From NCBI GenBank assembly GCA_009773055.1, contig WOUW01000008.1, positions 1-64,000 on the forward strand: a stretch of DNA of 64,000 bases, given 5' to 3'. The notes beneath the pieces are model-generated. The model was not told where the DNA came from. It did not search any database and worked only from the letters and a program-made list of their open reading frames with translations. The DNA comes from Paracoccaceae bacterium (GTDB lineage Bacteria > Pseudomonadota > Alphaproteobacteria > Rhodobacterales > Rhodobacteraceae). Position numbers and translations under genes: made by a program. Shown here piece after piece: positions 19,771-29,350 of the stretch (position 1 is its first letter; every line of letters starts with the position of its first letter).

Positions 19771-20401
19771 GCGCGTTCAACGCCCGGATGATCCGCGTGA
19801 GCATAGCCTTGGCGCGGTCCCAATCTGCGTCGGTGGCCAGCGCCAGCCCGCCGAACCGGCCTGAAGTCGCCCCGGCCAGCACCAGATGCTGGATTGCCGC
19901 AATCAGGATCGCGTTCAACACGGGCGCATCCAGACCCGCTGCAGGCTGACGCTCGCCGCGCAGGCGCGCGACCAGTTCTCCCATCGCCCGGGCCCGCTGG
20001 TCCGACAGGCGGCGCACCTGTGGCGAGGGGTCCGACAACTCCCAGGCCACCAGCTTCTGCATCAGCGAATCGCCCCGCAGTGCGTCGAGGTAGGCCAGCA
20101 TGACCGCCTCCACCAGATCGCCGTATTCAGGGCCGGGGTCCTGCGCCAGCGCCGGGGCCAGATGGGCCGCGACCCAGCCCGCAAGGTCCTCGCCCAAGGC
20201 GTCGACCAGCCCGTCGAGCCCACCGAAATAGCGGTAGATCAGCTGCTTGTCGAAGCCAGACCGCCGCGCCAAGGCATTGACGCCAAAGCCGGAAAATCCC
20301 TCCTCGGCCAGCTGCTTCTGCGCGGCCGCGAGGATCGCCGCACGGGTTTCGTCGCGGTTGCGGGCGCGTGGGGCAGGGGCATCCGGGGTCTTGTCGGGCA
20401 T
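19763..20401 (-). CDS. TetR/AcrR-family transcriptional regulator
   Basis: RDETRAAILAAAQKQLAEEGFSGFGVNALARRSGFDKQLIYRYFGGLDGLVDALG. Confidence 0.92.
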   Translation of the reverse strand: MPDKTPDAPAPRARNRDETRAAILAAAQKQLAEEGFSGFGVNALARRSGFDKQLIYRYFGGLDGLVDALGEDLAGWVAAHLAPALAQDPGPEYGDLVEAVMLAYLDALRGDSLMQKLVAWELSDPSPQVRRLSDQRARAMGELVARLRGERQPAAGLDAPVLNAILIAAIQHLVLAGATSGRFGGLALATDADWDRAKAMLTRIIRALNAPS

Positions 20402-20426
20402 GGGTCAAGGCTCGCTGTTGCACATG

Positions 20427-20466
20427 TCACCGACTGGTGATATACGATTGTCACCATACAGTGACA
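20427..20466. promoter_or_regulatory. two adjacent operator-like palindromes (TCACC-GACT-GGTGA and TGTCAC-N6-GTGACA)
   Basis: Inverted repeats at 20427-20440 and 20449-20466 in the intergenic region between divergent tetR and membrane-protein genes. Confidence 0.6.
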
Positions 20467-20487
20467 CACCCTTGACCCGAGGACAAC

Positions 20488-21216
20488 ATGCAACGGACCC
20501 TTCTGGGACTGGCCGCCCTTTCATTGGCCATCGCCTTCAACCTCCCTTTCGCCTTGCTCGCATCTTCCTTCGATTACCCCGACATCTTGCGCCGCCCGGC
20601 AGGCGAGGTGCTGGACGCCTTCGCCGCCGGGGGCGCACCGCTGATCCTCACCTGGTATGCCTTTGCGCTCTCTGCCGTCGGCCTGATCTTCTTCGCCCCG
20701 GCGCTGGCCCTCACCACCGCCGACTGGACCCGCCGCCCCGGCCTCGCCGTCGGTGCCGCCCTGATCGGCGCGCTGGCCGGGATCGCCCAAGCCATCGGCC
20801 TCTTCCGCTGGGTCTTCGCGGTGCCCGCCCTTGCCACGATGCACGCCGACCCCGCCACCGATGCCGCCACCCGCGCCAGCCTGGAGACCGCCTTCACCCT
20901 GCTGAACGGCTGGGGCGGGGTCGCCATTGGCGAACACTTGGGCCAGATCCTTACACTCGCCTGGGTCACGCTCGCCGCCCTGCAAGCCCTGTCGAACGGT
21001 CAGCGCTTCGCCAGACCCGCCGCAGCCGTCGCTGCTTTGGCAGTGGCAGGCATCGGCGTCGGGCTGGGCGAAGGCCTGTCCATCGCGCTTGGCAACGAAG
21101 CTCCGCTTCTCGCCATGGCCACCGTCGCGGGCTACCTCGCCTTTTCGCTGTGGCTTCTGACCACTGGAGCGGGCCTTGTCGCGCACTCTTTCTTTCCGGC
21201 GCGCCAGACCCTATAG
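20488..21216 (+). CDS. membrane protein, DUF4386-like
   Basis: 242 aa with multiple hydrophobic helices; divergent partner of TetR regulator. Confidence 0.65.
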   Translation: MQRTLLGLAALSLAIAFNLPFALLASSFDYPDILRRPAGEVLDAFAAGGAPLILTWYAFALSAVGLIFFAPALALTTADWTRRPGLAVGAALIGALAGIAQAIGLFRWVFAVPALATMHADPATDAATRASLETAFTLLNGWGGVAIGEHLGQILTLAWVTLAALQALSNGQRFARPAAAVAALAVAGIGVGLGEGLSIALGNEAPLLAMATVAGYLAFSLWLLTTGAGLVAHSFFPARQTL

Positions 21217-21246
21217 ACCGCGCCTGAACCACCGGGAATGACGCGC

Positions 21247-22017
21247 ATGCAAGGCTCTGCCAACCTCAACCTAATGATCAAGGCTGCGCGCAAGGCTGGC
21301 CGGAGCCTTGTGAAGGACTTTCGCGAGGTCGAGAACCTGCAGGTCTCGACCAAGGGTCCCGGCGACTTTGTCACGAAGGCCGACCGTGAGGCGGAGCGGC
21401 TGATCAAGGAGGAACTCCTCGGCGGCCGCCCGACCTATGGCTGGATCGGCGAGGAAACCGGCGTGACCCCCGGTGCTGACCCGACCCGGCGCTGGATCGT
21501 CGATCCCTTGGACGGGACCACGAACTTCCTGCACGGGATGCCGCACTGGGCGGTGTCGATCGCGCTAGAGCACAAGGGCGAGATCGTGTCCGCCGTGGTC
21601 TATGACCCGGCCAAGGACGAGATGTTCTGGTCCGAGAAGGGCGCTGGCTGCTGGCGTCTCCGCGTCTCAGGCCGCCGCACGATGAGCGAAGCGGTGTTTG
21701 CGACCGGCGTGCCCTTCGGCGCAAAGTCCACTCTGCCCGCGATGCTGAAGGACCTTGGCCGCCTGATGCCCGCTTGCGCTGGTGTCCGCCGCTGGGGGGC
21801 CGCCTCGCTGGACCTCGCCTATGTCGCCGCAGGTCGTTTCGACGGCTATTGGGAGCGTGAGCTGTCCGCCTGGGACATCGCGGCGGGCATCCTTCTGGTC
21901 AAAGAGGCCGGTGGTCTGGTCGAGGGCCTGCGCGAAGGCACCGATCCGCTGGACGGCGCGCTGATCGCGGCAAACGATGGGCTGTTCAAGGCGATGGCCG
22001 ACACGATCCGGGCCTGA
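21247..22017 (+). CDS. inositol monophosphatase family protein (SuhB-like)
   Basis: MQGSANLNLMIKAARKAGRSLVKDFREVENLQVSTKGPGDFVTKADREAE, IVDPLDGTTNFLHGMPHWAVSIALE. Confidence 0.9.
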   Translation: MQGSANLNLMIKAARKAGRSLVKDFREVENLQVSTKGPGDFVTKADREAERLIKEELLGGRPTYGWIGEETGVTPGADPTRRWIVDPLDGTTNFLHGMPHWAVSIALEHKGEIVSAVVYDPAKDEMFWSEKGAGCWRLRVSGRRTMSEAVFATGVPFGAKSTLPAMLKDLGRLMPACAGVRRWGAASLDLAYVAAGRFDGYWERELSAWDIAAGILLVKEAGGLVEGLREGTDPLDGALIAANDGLFKAMADTIRA

Positions 22018-22023
22018 CGCTCT

Positions 22024-22082
22024 TCGTTCGACTTCGTCTCCTCCTCGCTGGCCCAACCCGACGAGAAGACGAAGTCGAACGA
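22024..22082. terminator. 16-bp perfect inverted repeat between convergent genes
   Basis: TCGTTCGACTTCGTCT (22024-22039) and AGACGAAGTCGAACGA (22067-22082); no clear T-tract. Confidence 0.45.
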
Positions 22083-22089
22083 GGAGGCG

Positions 22090-23001
22090 TCACCCACGCT
22101 GCAATTTAACCGGCTCGCTGCGCGCCAGCTTCAGGAAATGCGCCATATAGGGCTTGGCCGCATCCTCTTCCCGCGTTGCCGCATACATCCGCTTCGTCAC
22201 CACCTCCGGCCCCAAAGGCCGCGTGATGTAATCCGCGTTGGTCTTCACCTCGCGCATTACCCAGTCTGGCAGCACCGCGACACCCCGGTTAGATCCGACC
22301 AGCATCAGGATCACCGCGGTCAGCTCTGCCGTCCGCTGCGCCCGGGGTTCAACCTTGGCTGGGGTCAGGATTTCGGTGAACACATCCAGCTTGTCGCGGC
22401 TGACCGGGTAGGTGATCAGCACCTGGTCGCGGAAATCTTCCGCCGTGATGAATTCCTTCGCGGCCAAGGGGTTCTGCGCCGATCCGACGAAAGTCGGGTG
22501 ATAGTCGAAGAGGGGGTTGAACACGATCCCCGGCGGCGGTTCGCGGTCGGACGAGATGACGAGGTCAACATCCTCGCGGTTCAGCGCGGGGAGCGCCTCG
22601 AAGGCGAGGCCTGCGCGGATGTCCACGTCAATCTCGGGCCAGGCGTGGCGGAACATCTCTAGGACCGGGAACAGCCAGTCGAAGCAGGCGTGGCACTCGA
22701 TGGCGATGTGCAGCCGCCCGGTCCGCCCGGCGCGCAACGCGCGGAACTCCTCCTCCATCGCGTCGATTTCAGGCAGGATGCGTTCAGCCGCCCGCAGCAT
22801 CCGGACGCCCGCCGCCGATAGTCGCATCGGCTTGGACCGCCGGACGAACAGCTCCATCCCGGCCTGATCCTCCAGCCCCTTCACCTGATGGCTAAGGGCA
22901 GATTGCGTCATGTTGAGCACGTCCGCAGCCCGCGCTAGCCCCCCAGCCTGCTGGATTGCGCGGATCGTTCGCAGGTGGCGCAACTCGATATACATGAACA
23001 A
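22090..23001 (-). CDS. LysR-family transcriptional regulator, MetR-like
   Basis: MYIELRHLRTIRAIQQAGGLARAADVLNMTQSALSHQVKGLEDQAGMELFVRRSKPMRLS; divergent from metF. Confidence 0.88.
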   Translation of the reverse strand: MFMYIELRHLRTIRAIQQAGGLARAADVLNMTQSALSHQVKGLEDQAGMELFVRRSKPMRLSAAGVRMLRAAERILPEIDAMEEEFRALRAGRTGRLHIAIECHACFDWLFPVLEMFRHAWPEIDVDIRAGLAFEALPALNREDVDLVISSDREPPPGIVFNPLFDYHPTFVGSAQNPLAAKEFITAEDFRDQVLITYPVSRDKLDVFTEILTPAKVEPRAQRTAELTAVILMLVGSNRGVAVLPDWVMREVKTNADYITRPLGPEVVTKRMYAATREEDAAKPYMAHFLKLARSEPVKLQRG

Positions 23002-23081
23002 GCCTCATGAAGATGGTGAGAATTATGAATTGGTCTCACATGCCGTAATCTGCGACAAGAGGGTCATTGAAGGAGACCACC

Positions 23082-23948
23082 ATGACCACGCCCCGCATCA
23101 GTTTTGAGTTCTTCCCGCCGCAGTCGCTGGACGCTTCGTTCCGCCTGTGGGAAACGGTGCAGGCTCTGGCGCCGATGCAGCCCTCCTTCGTTTCGGTCAC
23201 CTACGGCGCGGGCGGAACCACCCGGACCCTGACGCACGAGGCGGTTTCGACCATCCATCGCAACTACGGCCTGCCGGTTGCCGCGCACCTCACCTGCGTT
23301 GACGCTACCCGGACCGAGACCCTCGCCATCGCCGAAGCCTATGCCGCTGCTGGCGTGACCGAGATCGTCGCCCTGCGCGGGGATGCCCCGAAAGGGGCCC
23401 AACGCTTTGTCCCGCACCCGCTGGGGTTCGCCAACTCGGTCGAGCTGGTGGAAAAGCTGGCTCGCACCGGCAAGTTCAAGATCCGCGTCGGTGCATATCC
23501 CGAGCCGCATCCGGATGCCGCCGACAGCACCTCTGACGTGACCTGGCTCAAGCGGAAGATCGACGCGGGTGCCTCTTCGGCGATAACCCAGTTCTTCTTC
23601 GACGCCGACACCTTCTTCCGCTTCCGTGATGCCTGCGTGCGGGCCGGGATCACCGCACCGATCATCCCCGGCATCCTGCCGATCACCAGCTGGGCAGGCG
23701 CGAAACGCTTTGCCCACCGCTGCGGCACCAAGGTTCCGCTCAAGCTGGACGAGGCCTTCACCATGGCCGCCCGTGACGGGCGCGAAGAGCTGCTGGCGCT
23801 GGCCCAATGCACCGCGCTTTGCGACAAGCTGATCCAGGGCGGGGTCGAGGACCTGCACTTCTACACCCTGAACCGCCCGCACCTGACCCGCGAAGTCACC
23901 CGCGCGCTGGGCATCCTGCCCGAGCTGGTTCTGGAAAAAGTGGCCTGA
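23082..23948 (+). CDS. metF: methylenetetrahydrofolate reductase
   Basis: RISFEFFPPQSLDASFRLWETVQALAPMQPSFVSVTYGAGGTTR. Confidence 0.95.
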   Translation: MTTPRISFEFFPPQSLDASFRLWETVQALAPMQPSFVSVTYGAGGTTRTLTHEAVSTIHRNYGLPVAAHLTCVDATRTETLAIAEAYAAAGVTEIVALRGDAPKGAQRFVPHPLGFANSVELVEKLARTGKFKIRVGAYPEPHPDAADSTSDVTWLKRKIDAGASSAITQFFFDADTFFRFRDACVRAGITAPIIPGILPITSWAGAKRFAHRCGTKVPLKLDEAFTMAARDGREELLALAQCTALCDKLIQGGVEDLHFYTLNRPHLTREVTRALGILPELVLEKVA

Positions 23949-24127
23949 GATCAACCCCTTCGGGGTAAACGGCGTCTCCCTTGGCGGCTTTCCGCGCTAT
24001 TCCCTCGGCGCCGGGAAAGCCGCCATTTTTTTGGGGATCGCAAAAGGCGGGGTCGCGAAAGTTCTGGCGCTGCGATAGGACCAGTGCGGTCAGTGGATCA
24101 CTGCGATCAAGCCAAGATGCTGCCATC

Positions 24128-24520
24128 ATGAAACAGACGACTCTCCCGGAAGTGGCTGATGCAAGGTCACCGGCCGGAGCGGACATCCGGTTCATCATGG
24201 ACGGTCCGACCGGAAACATGATCCACAGCACGGTAGAAGTCGGACAGATCAACAGGGCAACGGTTCACGCTAGCGTCAGCGAATTCTGGTATGTTCTGGC
24301 AGGAGAAGGCGAGATCTGGCGGCGGGACGGCGATGAAGAGACGATCACGCGTCTTGTCCCCGGTGTCTCGATCGACATTCCAGTTGGAGTGTCCTTCCAA
24401 TATCGAAACGTCGGACATCGGCCACTGACGTTCATTTGCGTCACCATGCCACCGTGGCCAGGAGACGATGAAGCATCTTACCTTGATGGCGTGTGGGAAC
24501 CCACGGTTGGAAAGCCCTAG
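24128..24520 (+). CDS. cupin-domain protein
   Basis: SVSEFWYVLAGEGEIWRRDGDEETITRLVPGVSIDIPVGVSFQYRNVGHRPL; ATG 24128. Confidence 0.8.
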   Translation: MKQTTLPEVADARSPAGADIRFIMDGPTGNMIHSTVEVGQINRATVHASVSEFWYVLAGEGEIWRRDGDEETITRLVPGVSIDIPVGVSFQYRNVGHRPLTFICVTMPPWPGDDEASYLDGVWEPTVGKP

Positions 24521-24628
24521 ACTGAAGCTCCTCCACCCAATCGCGTCTCGCCGTATTGCCCCCGTTTTGCCCGTTGCCCCGGGGGCGTTATCGGCTAATC
24601 TCGCCCGACCCTACCCCGCGAGATCCCC

Positions 24629-25069
24629 ATGCCCAAGCTCGTTACCCTTCTGAACGGCCCGAACCTGAACCTTCTCGGCCTGCGACAGCCCGAGATTTAC
24701 GGGCGCGAAACGCTGGACGATGTGGCAGCCTCGGTCGCGGACCTGGGCGAGGAACTGGGCCTTGCGGTCCGTGCCATGCAATCGAACCACGAAGGCCAGC
24801 TTGTCGACTGGATCCATGCGGCGCGCGGAACCTCGGCGGCGATCATCATCAACCCCGGGGCCTATTCGCACACCTCGGTCGCGATCCTAGATGCGCTGAA
24901 CGCTTACGACGGCGTCGTAATGGAGGTTCACATCTCGCAGATCCATAAGCGCGAGGTGTTCCGGCATCACTCCTACATCAGCCATCGCGCCGACGGGGTG
25001 ATCGTCGGTTGCGGGACGGAAGGCTACCTCCTCGCGCTCCGGCGGATCGCAAGCCTCCTCAAGGCATGA
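24629..25069 (+). CDS. aroQ: 3-dehydroquinate dehydratase, type II
   Basis: [19 protein letters not shown]..., [46 protein letters not shown]. Confidence 0.95.
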   Translation: MPKLVTLLNGPNLNLLGLRQPEIYGRETLDDVAASVADLGEELGLAVRAMQSNHEGQLVDWIHAARGTSAAIIINPGAYSHTSVAILDALNAYDGVVMEVHISQIHKREVFRHHSYISHRADGVIVGCGTEGYLLALRRIASLLKA

Positions 25070-26325
25070 CCGACGGTTTCAGCTGGCACCCTGACGCCCG
25101 GCTATTTGACAGCACGCGGGCCGAAGTGCGGCCCCGGTTGCCCGAAGGCCCGATCTTGCCCGACACCCCCAAAGGTCTCGCCGCAGCCATCGGCCATCAC
25201 GCCTTCCGCATCGGCGCGCCTGACCAGCCGCCGCCCGACCCCCACGCCCAACCGATCCTGGAAACGCTCACCTCCGGCTCTACCGGCCAGCCGCGCCGCA
25301 TCCGCCGCACCCAAGCCTCCTGGATCGCCAGCTTCGTCGTCAACGCCCGCCTCGGGATCGGGCCCGGCGCGCGCATCGCCACCCTTGGACGCCTTCTCCA
25401 CTCCCTCTCGCTCTACGGGGCAATCGAGGGCCTCCACCTTGGTGCCGAGGTTCACCTTATGTCCGACCTCCGCCCTGACCGCCAACGCGCCGCCGTCGCG
25501 CAACGCCACATCACCCACCTGTACGCCACCCCCGCGCAGCTTCGCCTCGTGACCGACGCCCAGGGCCAATGCCCCGACCTCCGGCTCATCCTTGTCGGCG
25601 GCTCCAAGCTCGACCCCGCCTTGCGCGCTCGCCTCGCAACCTTCGCCCCCAACGCCCGGATCCGCGAATTCTACGGTGCGACTGAAACCAGCTTCATCAC
25701 TTTGGCAGACGAGACCACCCCTGACGCCTCCGTCGGTCGCGCTTATCCTGGCGTCGACATCCACGTCGACCCGACCGGAGAAGTCTGGGTTAAAAGTCCC
25801 TACCTTTTCCTGGGCTACGCGCCTCAATTCCCTTCCGAAAGCATCCCCGCCGGAGGCACCTTCGAGCCAGGTGCGCACCCTTTGCGCGCAGAGGCGAGGC
25901 AACTGGAAAGCGCGTCCGCGCTCAATACAACAGCGCCTGCAACCCAGTGGCGCGACGGCTGGCTGTCTGTGGGCGAGATCGGCGAACTCAAAGACGGCCA
26001 CCTCTATCTGAAAGGTCGCTCCGGACGCATGGTCACCGTGGCCGACCAGAACATCTTCCCCGAGGAAATCGAAGCGCTCCTCGAATCCCTTCCCGGCGTC
26101 ACCCGCGCTGCCGTCCTGCCGGTTCCCGACCTCAAACGCGGGCATCGCCTGGTCGCCATCCTGCAGGGCGACCCCGGCACCGAAGCCCTTATCCTGACCA
26201 TTCTCCGCCAGGACCTCGGCCCGCTCAAATCCCCCAAGTCCCTGATCTGGCGCCAGGATTGGCCCACGCTCGCCTCGGGCAAGACCGACCTCAAGGCGCT
26301 GGAGGCGACGCTTTGGCCCGCCTGA
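25066..26325 (+). CDS. AMP-dependent acyl-CoA synthetase/ligase family protein
   Basis: [21 protein letters not shown] (AMP-binding motif), [61 protein letters not shown] overlap with aroQ. Confidence 0.85.
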   Translation: MTDGFSWHPDARLFDSTRAEVRPRLPEGPILPDTPKGLAAAIGHHAFRIGAPDQPPPDPHAQPILETLTSGSTGQPRRIRRTQASWIASFVVNARLGIGPGARIATLGRLLHSLSLYGAIEGLHLGAEVHLMSDLRPDRQRAAVAQRHITHLYATPAQLRLVTDAQGQCPDLRLILVGGSKLDPALRARLATFAPNARIREFYGATETSFITLADETTPDASVGRAYPGVDIHVDPTGEVWVKSPYLFLGYAPQFPSESIPAGGTFEPGAHPLRAEARQLESASALNTTAPATQWRDGWLSVGEIGELKDGHLYLKGRSGRMVTVADQNIFPEEIEALLESLPGVTRAAVLPVPDLKRGHRLVAILQGDPGTEALILTILRQDLGPLKSPKSLIWRQDWPTLASGKTDLKALEATLWPA

Positions 26326-27386
26326 TCGCCGCCCGCCGCACCGCAGTTGTTCCGCGCGGCGGGGCCTTTGCGCGGCTGTCGATCGAAGACCTCGCCGCTC
26401 CGGTCCTCCTTGCCTGCCTCGCCGATGCCGGGATCAATCCTGCTCAGGTCGACGAGGTGATCCTGTCCAACGCTCTCGGAGCGGGCGGCAACCCCGCCCG
26501 TCGCGTGGCTCTTGTAGCAGGCTTGCCCGAAACCGTCGCCGGTCTGACCATCGACCGCCAATGCGCGGGTGGTCTCGACGCCATCCTACTGGCAAAGGCG
26601 CTGGTGGATTGCGGTGCCGCCGACATCGTCCTTGCCGGGGGCGTCGAAAGCTACTCCCGCCGCCCCCTGCGACTGGCTACCGATCCCGACGGAGGCCCCC
26701 CCGCCCCCTACGACCAGGCCCGCTTTACCCCTTGGCCCGACCGCGACCCCGACATGGCCGAGGCCGCCGAGGCATTGGCCCACCGCCTGTCGATCGCCCG
26801 CAACCGACAAGAGGCCTGGGCCATGCAAAGCCACGCCAAGGCCCTCGCCGCTGACCTTTCGGCCGAAATCGTCCCGCTGAACGGCGTCACCGGTGACGCC
26901 TTCGCTCGCATCCTCACCCAAAGGCTGCTTGCAAAAGCCCCGGTCGTCACCGGCAGCATCACCGCTGCTACCGCCGCCGTCGCCGCTGACGCCGCCGCGG
27001 TCTGTCTGGTCGTGTCGGACCGGCTGGCGCAGGGCAGGGGCCTGGCCCTTCTTGGCGGTGCCACGCTGGGCGGTAACCCAGTGGAGCCCGGCCTTGCCCC
27101 AATTGCCGCCATCCGACGCATCTGGCGGGGCGAACTGCTGCAGCAGGCAGAAATCATGGAGGCCTACGCCGTCCAGGCCCTTGCTGTGATCGACGGCGCA
27201 GGCCTTGATCCGACCATTGTGAACCCGGCAGGCGGAAGCCTTGCCCGCGGGCATCCGATCGGCGCGTCAGGGGCGATCCTGGCGGTCCGGCTGTTTCACA
27301 GCCTCAAGCAGGGCAGGGGCCTTGCCGCCATTGCGGCGGCAGGGGGCATCGGGACGGCGCTGTTGGCCGAAGCCTCAGGCGCGTGA
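26313..27386 (+). CDS. thiolase-family acyl-CoA acyltransferase
   Basis: VPRGGAFARLSIEDLAAPVLLACLADAGI, DRQCAGGLDAILLAKALV (Cys motif), NPAGGSLARGHPIGASGAI; probable TTG start at 26313 overlapping the ligase stop. Confidence 0.85.
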   Translation: MARLIAARRTAVVPRGGAFARLSIEDLAAPVLLACLADAGINPAQVDEVILSNALGAGGNPARRVALVAGLPETVAGLTIDRQCAGGLDAILLAKALVDCGAADIVLAGGVESYSRRPLRLATDPDGGPPAPYDQARFTPWPDRDPDMAEAAEALAHRLSIARNRQEAWAMQSHAKALAADLSAEIVPLNGVTGDAFARILTQRLLAKAPVVTGSITAATAAVAADAAAVCLVVSDRLAQGRGLALLGGATLGGNPVEPGLAPIAAIRRIWRGELLQQAEIMEAYAVQALAVIDGAGLDPTIVNPAGGSLARGHPIGASGAILAVRLFHSLKQGRGLAAIAAAGGIGTALLAEASGA

Positions 27387-27917
27387 CAAAAGCGAGGCAG
27401 GCCGCATCCGCGACAGGCTTTGCGTCACCAGACCCGCGATCACGGCCTTGACCGCATCGCCCGGCAGGAAAGCCATTGCAAGGAACGACGCCTCGGGTAG
27501 CGTCTTGTCCAGCATCACCGCCATGCCGAGGATCCCGAAGACGTAAAGGACCCCGATCCCCCCGATGACCGAAGCCGCCGTCGCAGCCACTGCGGGCGAA
27601 AGCGTGGTCCGCTCCATCACCCAACCGGCAACGAAGGCCGCGATGGGAAAGCCGATCAGGAACCCGACCGAAGGCCCGGCAAAGACGCCGATCCCGCCGC
27701 GCCCACCCGACAGCAGGGGCAGCCCGGCAGCAACCAACGCCAGGAACAACAGGACCGCCAAAGCACCCCGCTTGGCACCCAACACCGTGCCGCACAGCAT
27801 GATCCCCAGCGATTGCGCGGTGATCGGCACGCCGGCGGCGAGGTCGATTTTCGGGATCAGCCCCAGCACCGCGATTAGGGCGGCGAAAAGAGCGATGTGG
27901 GTCAGATTGCGTTCCAT
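27375..27917 (-). CDS. bioY: biotin transporter S component BioY
   Basis: HIALFAALIAVLGLIPKIDLAAGVPITAQSLGIMLCGTVLGAKRGALAVLLFLALVAAGLPLLSGGRGGIGVFAGPSVGFLIGFPIAAF. Confidence 0.93.
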   Translation of the reverse strand: MERNLTHIALFAALIAVLGLIPKIDLAAGVPITAQSLGIMLCGTVLGAKRGALAVLLFLALVAAGLPLLSGGRGGIGVFAGPSVGFLIGFPIAAFVAGWVMERTTLSPAVAATAASVIGGIGVLYVFGILGMAVMLDKTLPEASFLAMAFLPGDAVKAVIAGLVTQSLSRMRPASLLSRA

Positions 27918-27942
27918 GGGTCCCCCGTTGGTCTTTTGCCCT

Positions 27943-28539
27943 TTAACCAGCCCCACCCCGCGCCCGCAAGGCCTCTGCCACCCGGTCCGCGTCATCGAGG
28001 GCGGCAAGCGTCGCCGGGACCAGCACGCGCCAGCGCGGACGGCGCGGGGACCTTGCCCGCCAGCTTGCGCCGATCTGCTCCAGCCGGTCCAGCATCACCG
28101 GGATGGATCGGATCACGAGTGCAAAAGCCAGCGCCAGCCGACGTGGCGGCAGGATCGGTGCGAGCGGATGCGCCAGCCATTCGAAGACCGCCAGCATGTC
28201 TGAAAGGCGCGTGGTCATGGTCACGAAGTTTGCCAAAGCCACGGCCGTGACCATCCGCAAAAGGATCGCCGTCCCCGCTGCGATGTCCCACGCCCACAGG
28301 TGCCAGAGCCCCACGATCAGGACAAAGGGCCAAAGCGGCCAAAGCTGCCGCAGCCCCGTCCGCGCAAACGCCGCCCCGCCCGAAAGATATAGCCCCGCCG
28401 TTGCGACACAGGCCCCGGCCAGCACCCAGGGTGAGCTTACCAGGAACAGCCCGGTCGTCACTGCCGCCAGCGTCGCGAGCTTCACCCCCGCAGGCAGCGG
28501 ATGTGCCCATGTCTCAACCGGAGAGGTCAGCGTCAGCAT
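27943..28539 (-). CDS. bioN: ECF transporter transmembrane (T) component BioN
   Basis: MLTLTSPVETWAHPLPAGVKLATLAAVT..., LALAFALVIRSIPVMLDRLEQIGASWRARSPRRPRWR (T-component Ala-Arg motif region). Confidence 0.85.
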   Translation of the reverse strand: MLTLTSPVETWAHPLPAGVKLATLAAVTTGLFLVSSPWVLAGACVATAGLYLSGGAAFARTGLRQLWPLWPFVLIVGLWHLWAWDIAAGTAILLRMVTAVALANFVTMTTRLSDMLAVFEWLAHPLAPILPPRRLALAFALVIRSIPVMLDRLEQIGASWRARSPRRPRWRVLVPATLAALDDADRVAEALRARGGAG

Positions 28540-29211
28540 CTTGCGTCCCGATCCGCGCCATTTCGGCAGTGAAGGCTGGCAGCACCCTGTCGGGCGGTCC
28601 ATCCGCGACGATCCGGCCTGCTTCCAGCCACAGGACCCGGTCGTCACCAGCCGCTGTGGCAGCGCCGCAAAGCGGCGGGCCAGACGGGCCTGCGTCGGCA
28701 GGTCCAGACCCGCAAGTGGTTCGTCCAGCAGTATAGTGCGCGGCGCCATCATCAAGACAGCCATAAGGCATAGGTAGTGCCGCTGGCCCTGGCTCAGGCT
28801 GGTGACCGGCACTTTCGACCAATGCGCCCGTCCCTCGGCCCGCAGCGCCTGATGTGCCTGCGCCAATGCGTTGGCTTGCGTCACGCCCTGCTGGGCCAGG
28901 CCAAAGGCCAGTTCTTCCTCGACTGTCGGGAACAGGATTTGGTGATCGGGGTTCTGGAACAGGATGCCAAGTGCTGCCAGTGCCGCACGCCGATCGGTGT
29001 AGGGATCGAACCCATCCACCCGAACCGTGCCCGTGTCCGGCGCGATCAGCCCAGCGATCAGCCGCAACAGCGTTGTCTTGCCAGACCCGTTACGACCGAG
29101 AATGCCGATCCGGCCTTCGGTCAGGTGCAGGTTCAGTCTGTCCAGCACCAGACTGCCGCCAAGCCTTACGCTGGCTGCGGCAACCACGATCCCGGATGAA
29201 GGCTCTGCCAT
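28514..29211 (-). pseudogene. bioM: ECF transporter ATPase BioM, frameshifted/internally deleted near 28640
   Basis: Walker A (GILGRNGSGKTTLL), signature (SLSQGQRHYLCLMAVLMMAPRTILLDEPLAGLD) in one frame to ...ALPQRLVT, then the expected C-terminus DRVLWLEAGRIVADGPPDRVLPAF... in another frame; H-loop segment missing. Confidence 0.75.
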
Positions 29212-29302
29212 GGGCCGCCCTTGGATGACTGGCCGCCCTTCTAGCGCCTGGTCACGCCCCAAGGGAAGGGCACTTTGCACCGCAACCGGCAACGGAAAAC
29301 CC

Positions 29303-29332
29303 CCGACCCGTCTCCGGGCCGGGGGTTGATCT
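29303..29332. terminator. probable hairpin terminator between bioM and the glycine-zipper gene
   Basis: AACCCCCGACCC...GGGCCGGGGGTT inverted repeat. Confidence 0.5.
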
Positions 29333-29350
29333 GCTCAGACTGCGAAGGTC

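Noticed and set aside
27943-29292. 449-aa BioM-BioN fusion taken as a genuine designed fusion protein
   Set aside because: The C-terminus of BioM is still present in another frame and bioN retains its own ATG at 28539, so the fusion is better explained as a by-product of a deletion/frameshift.
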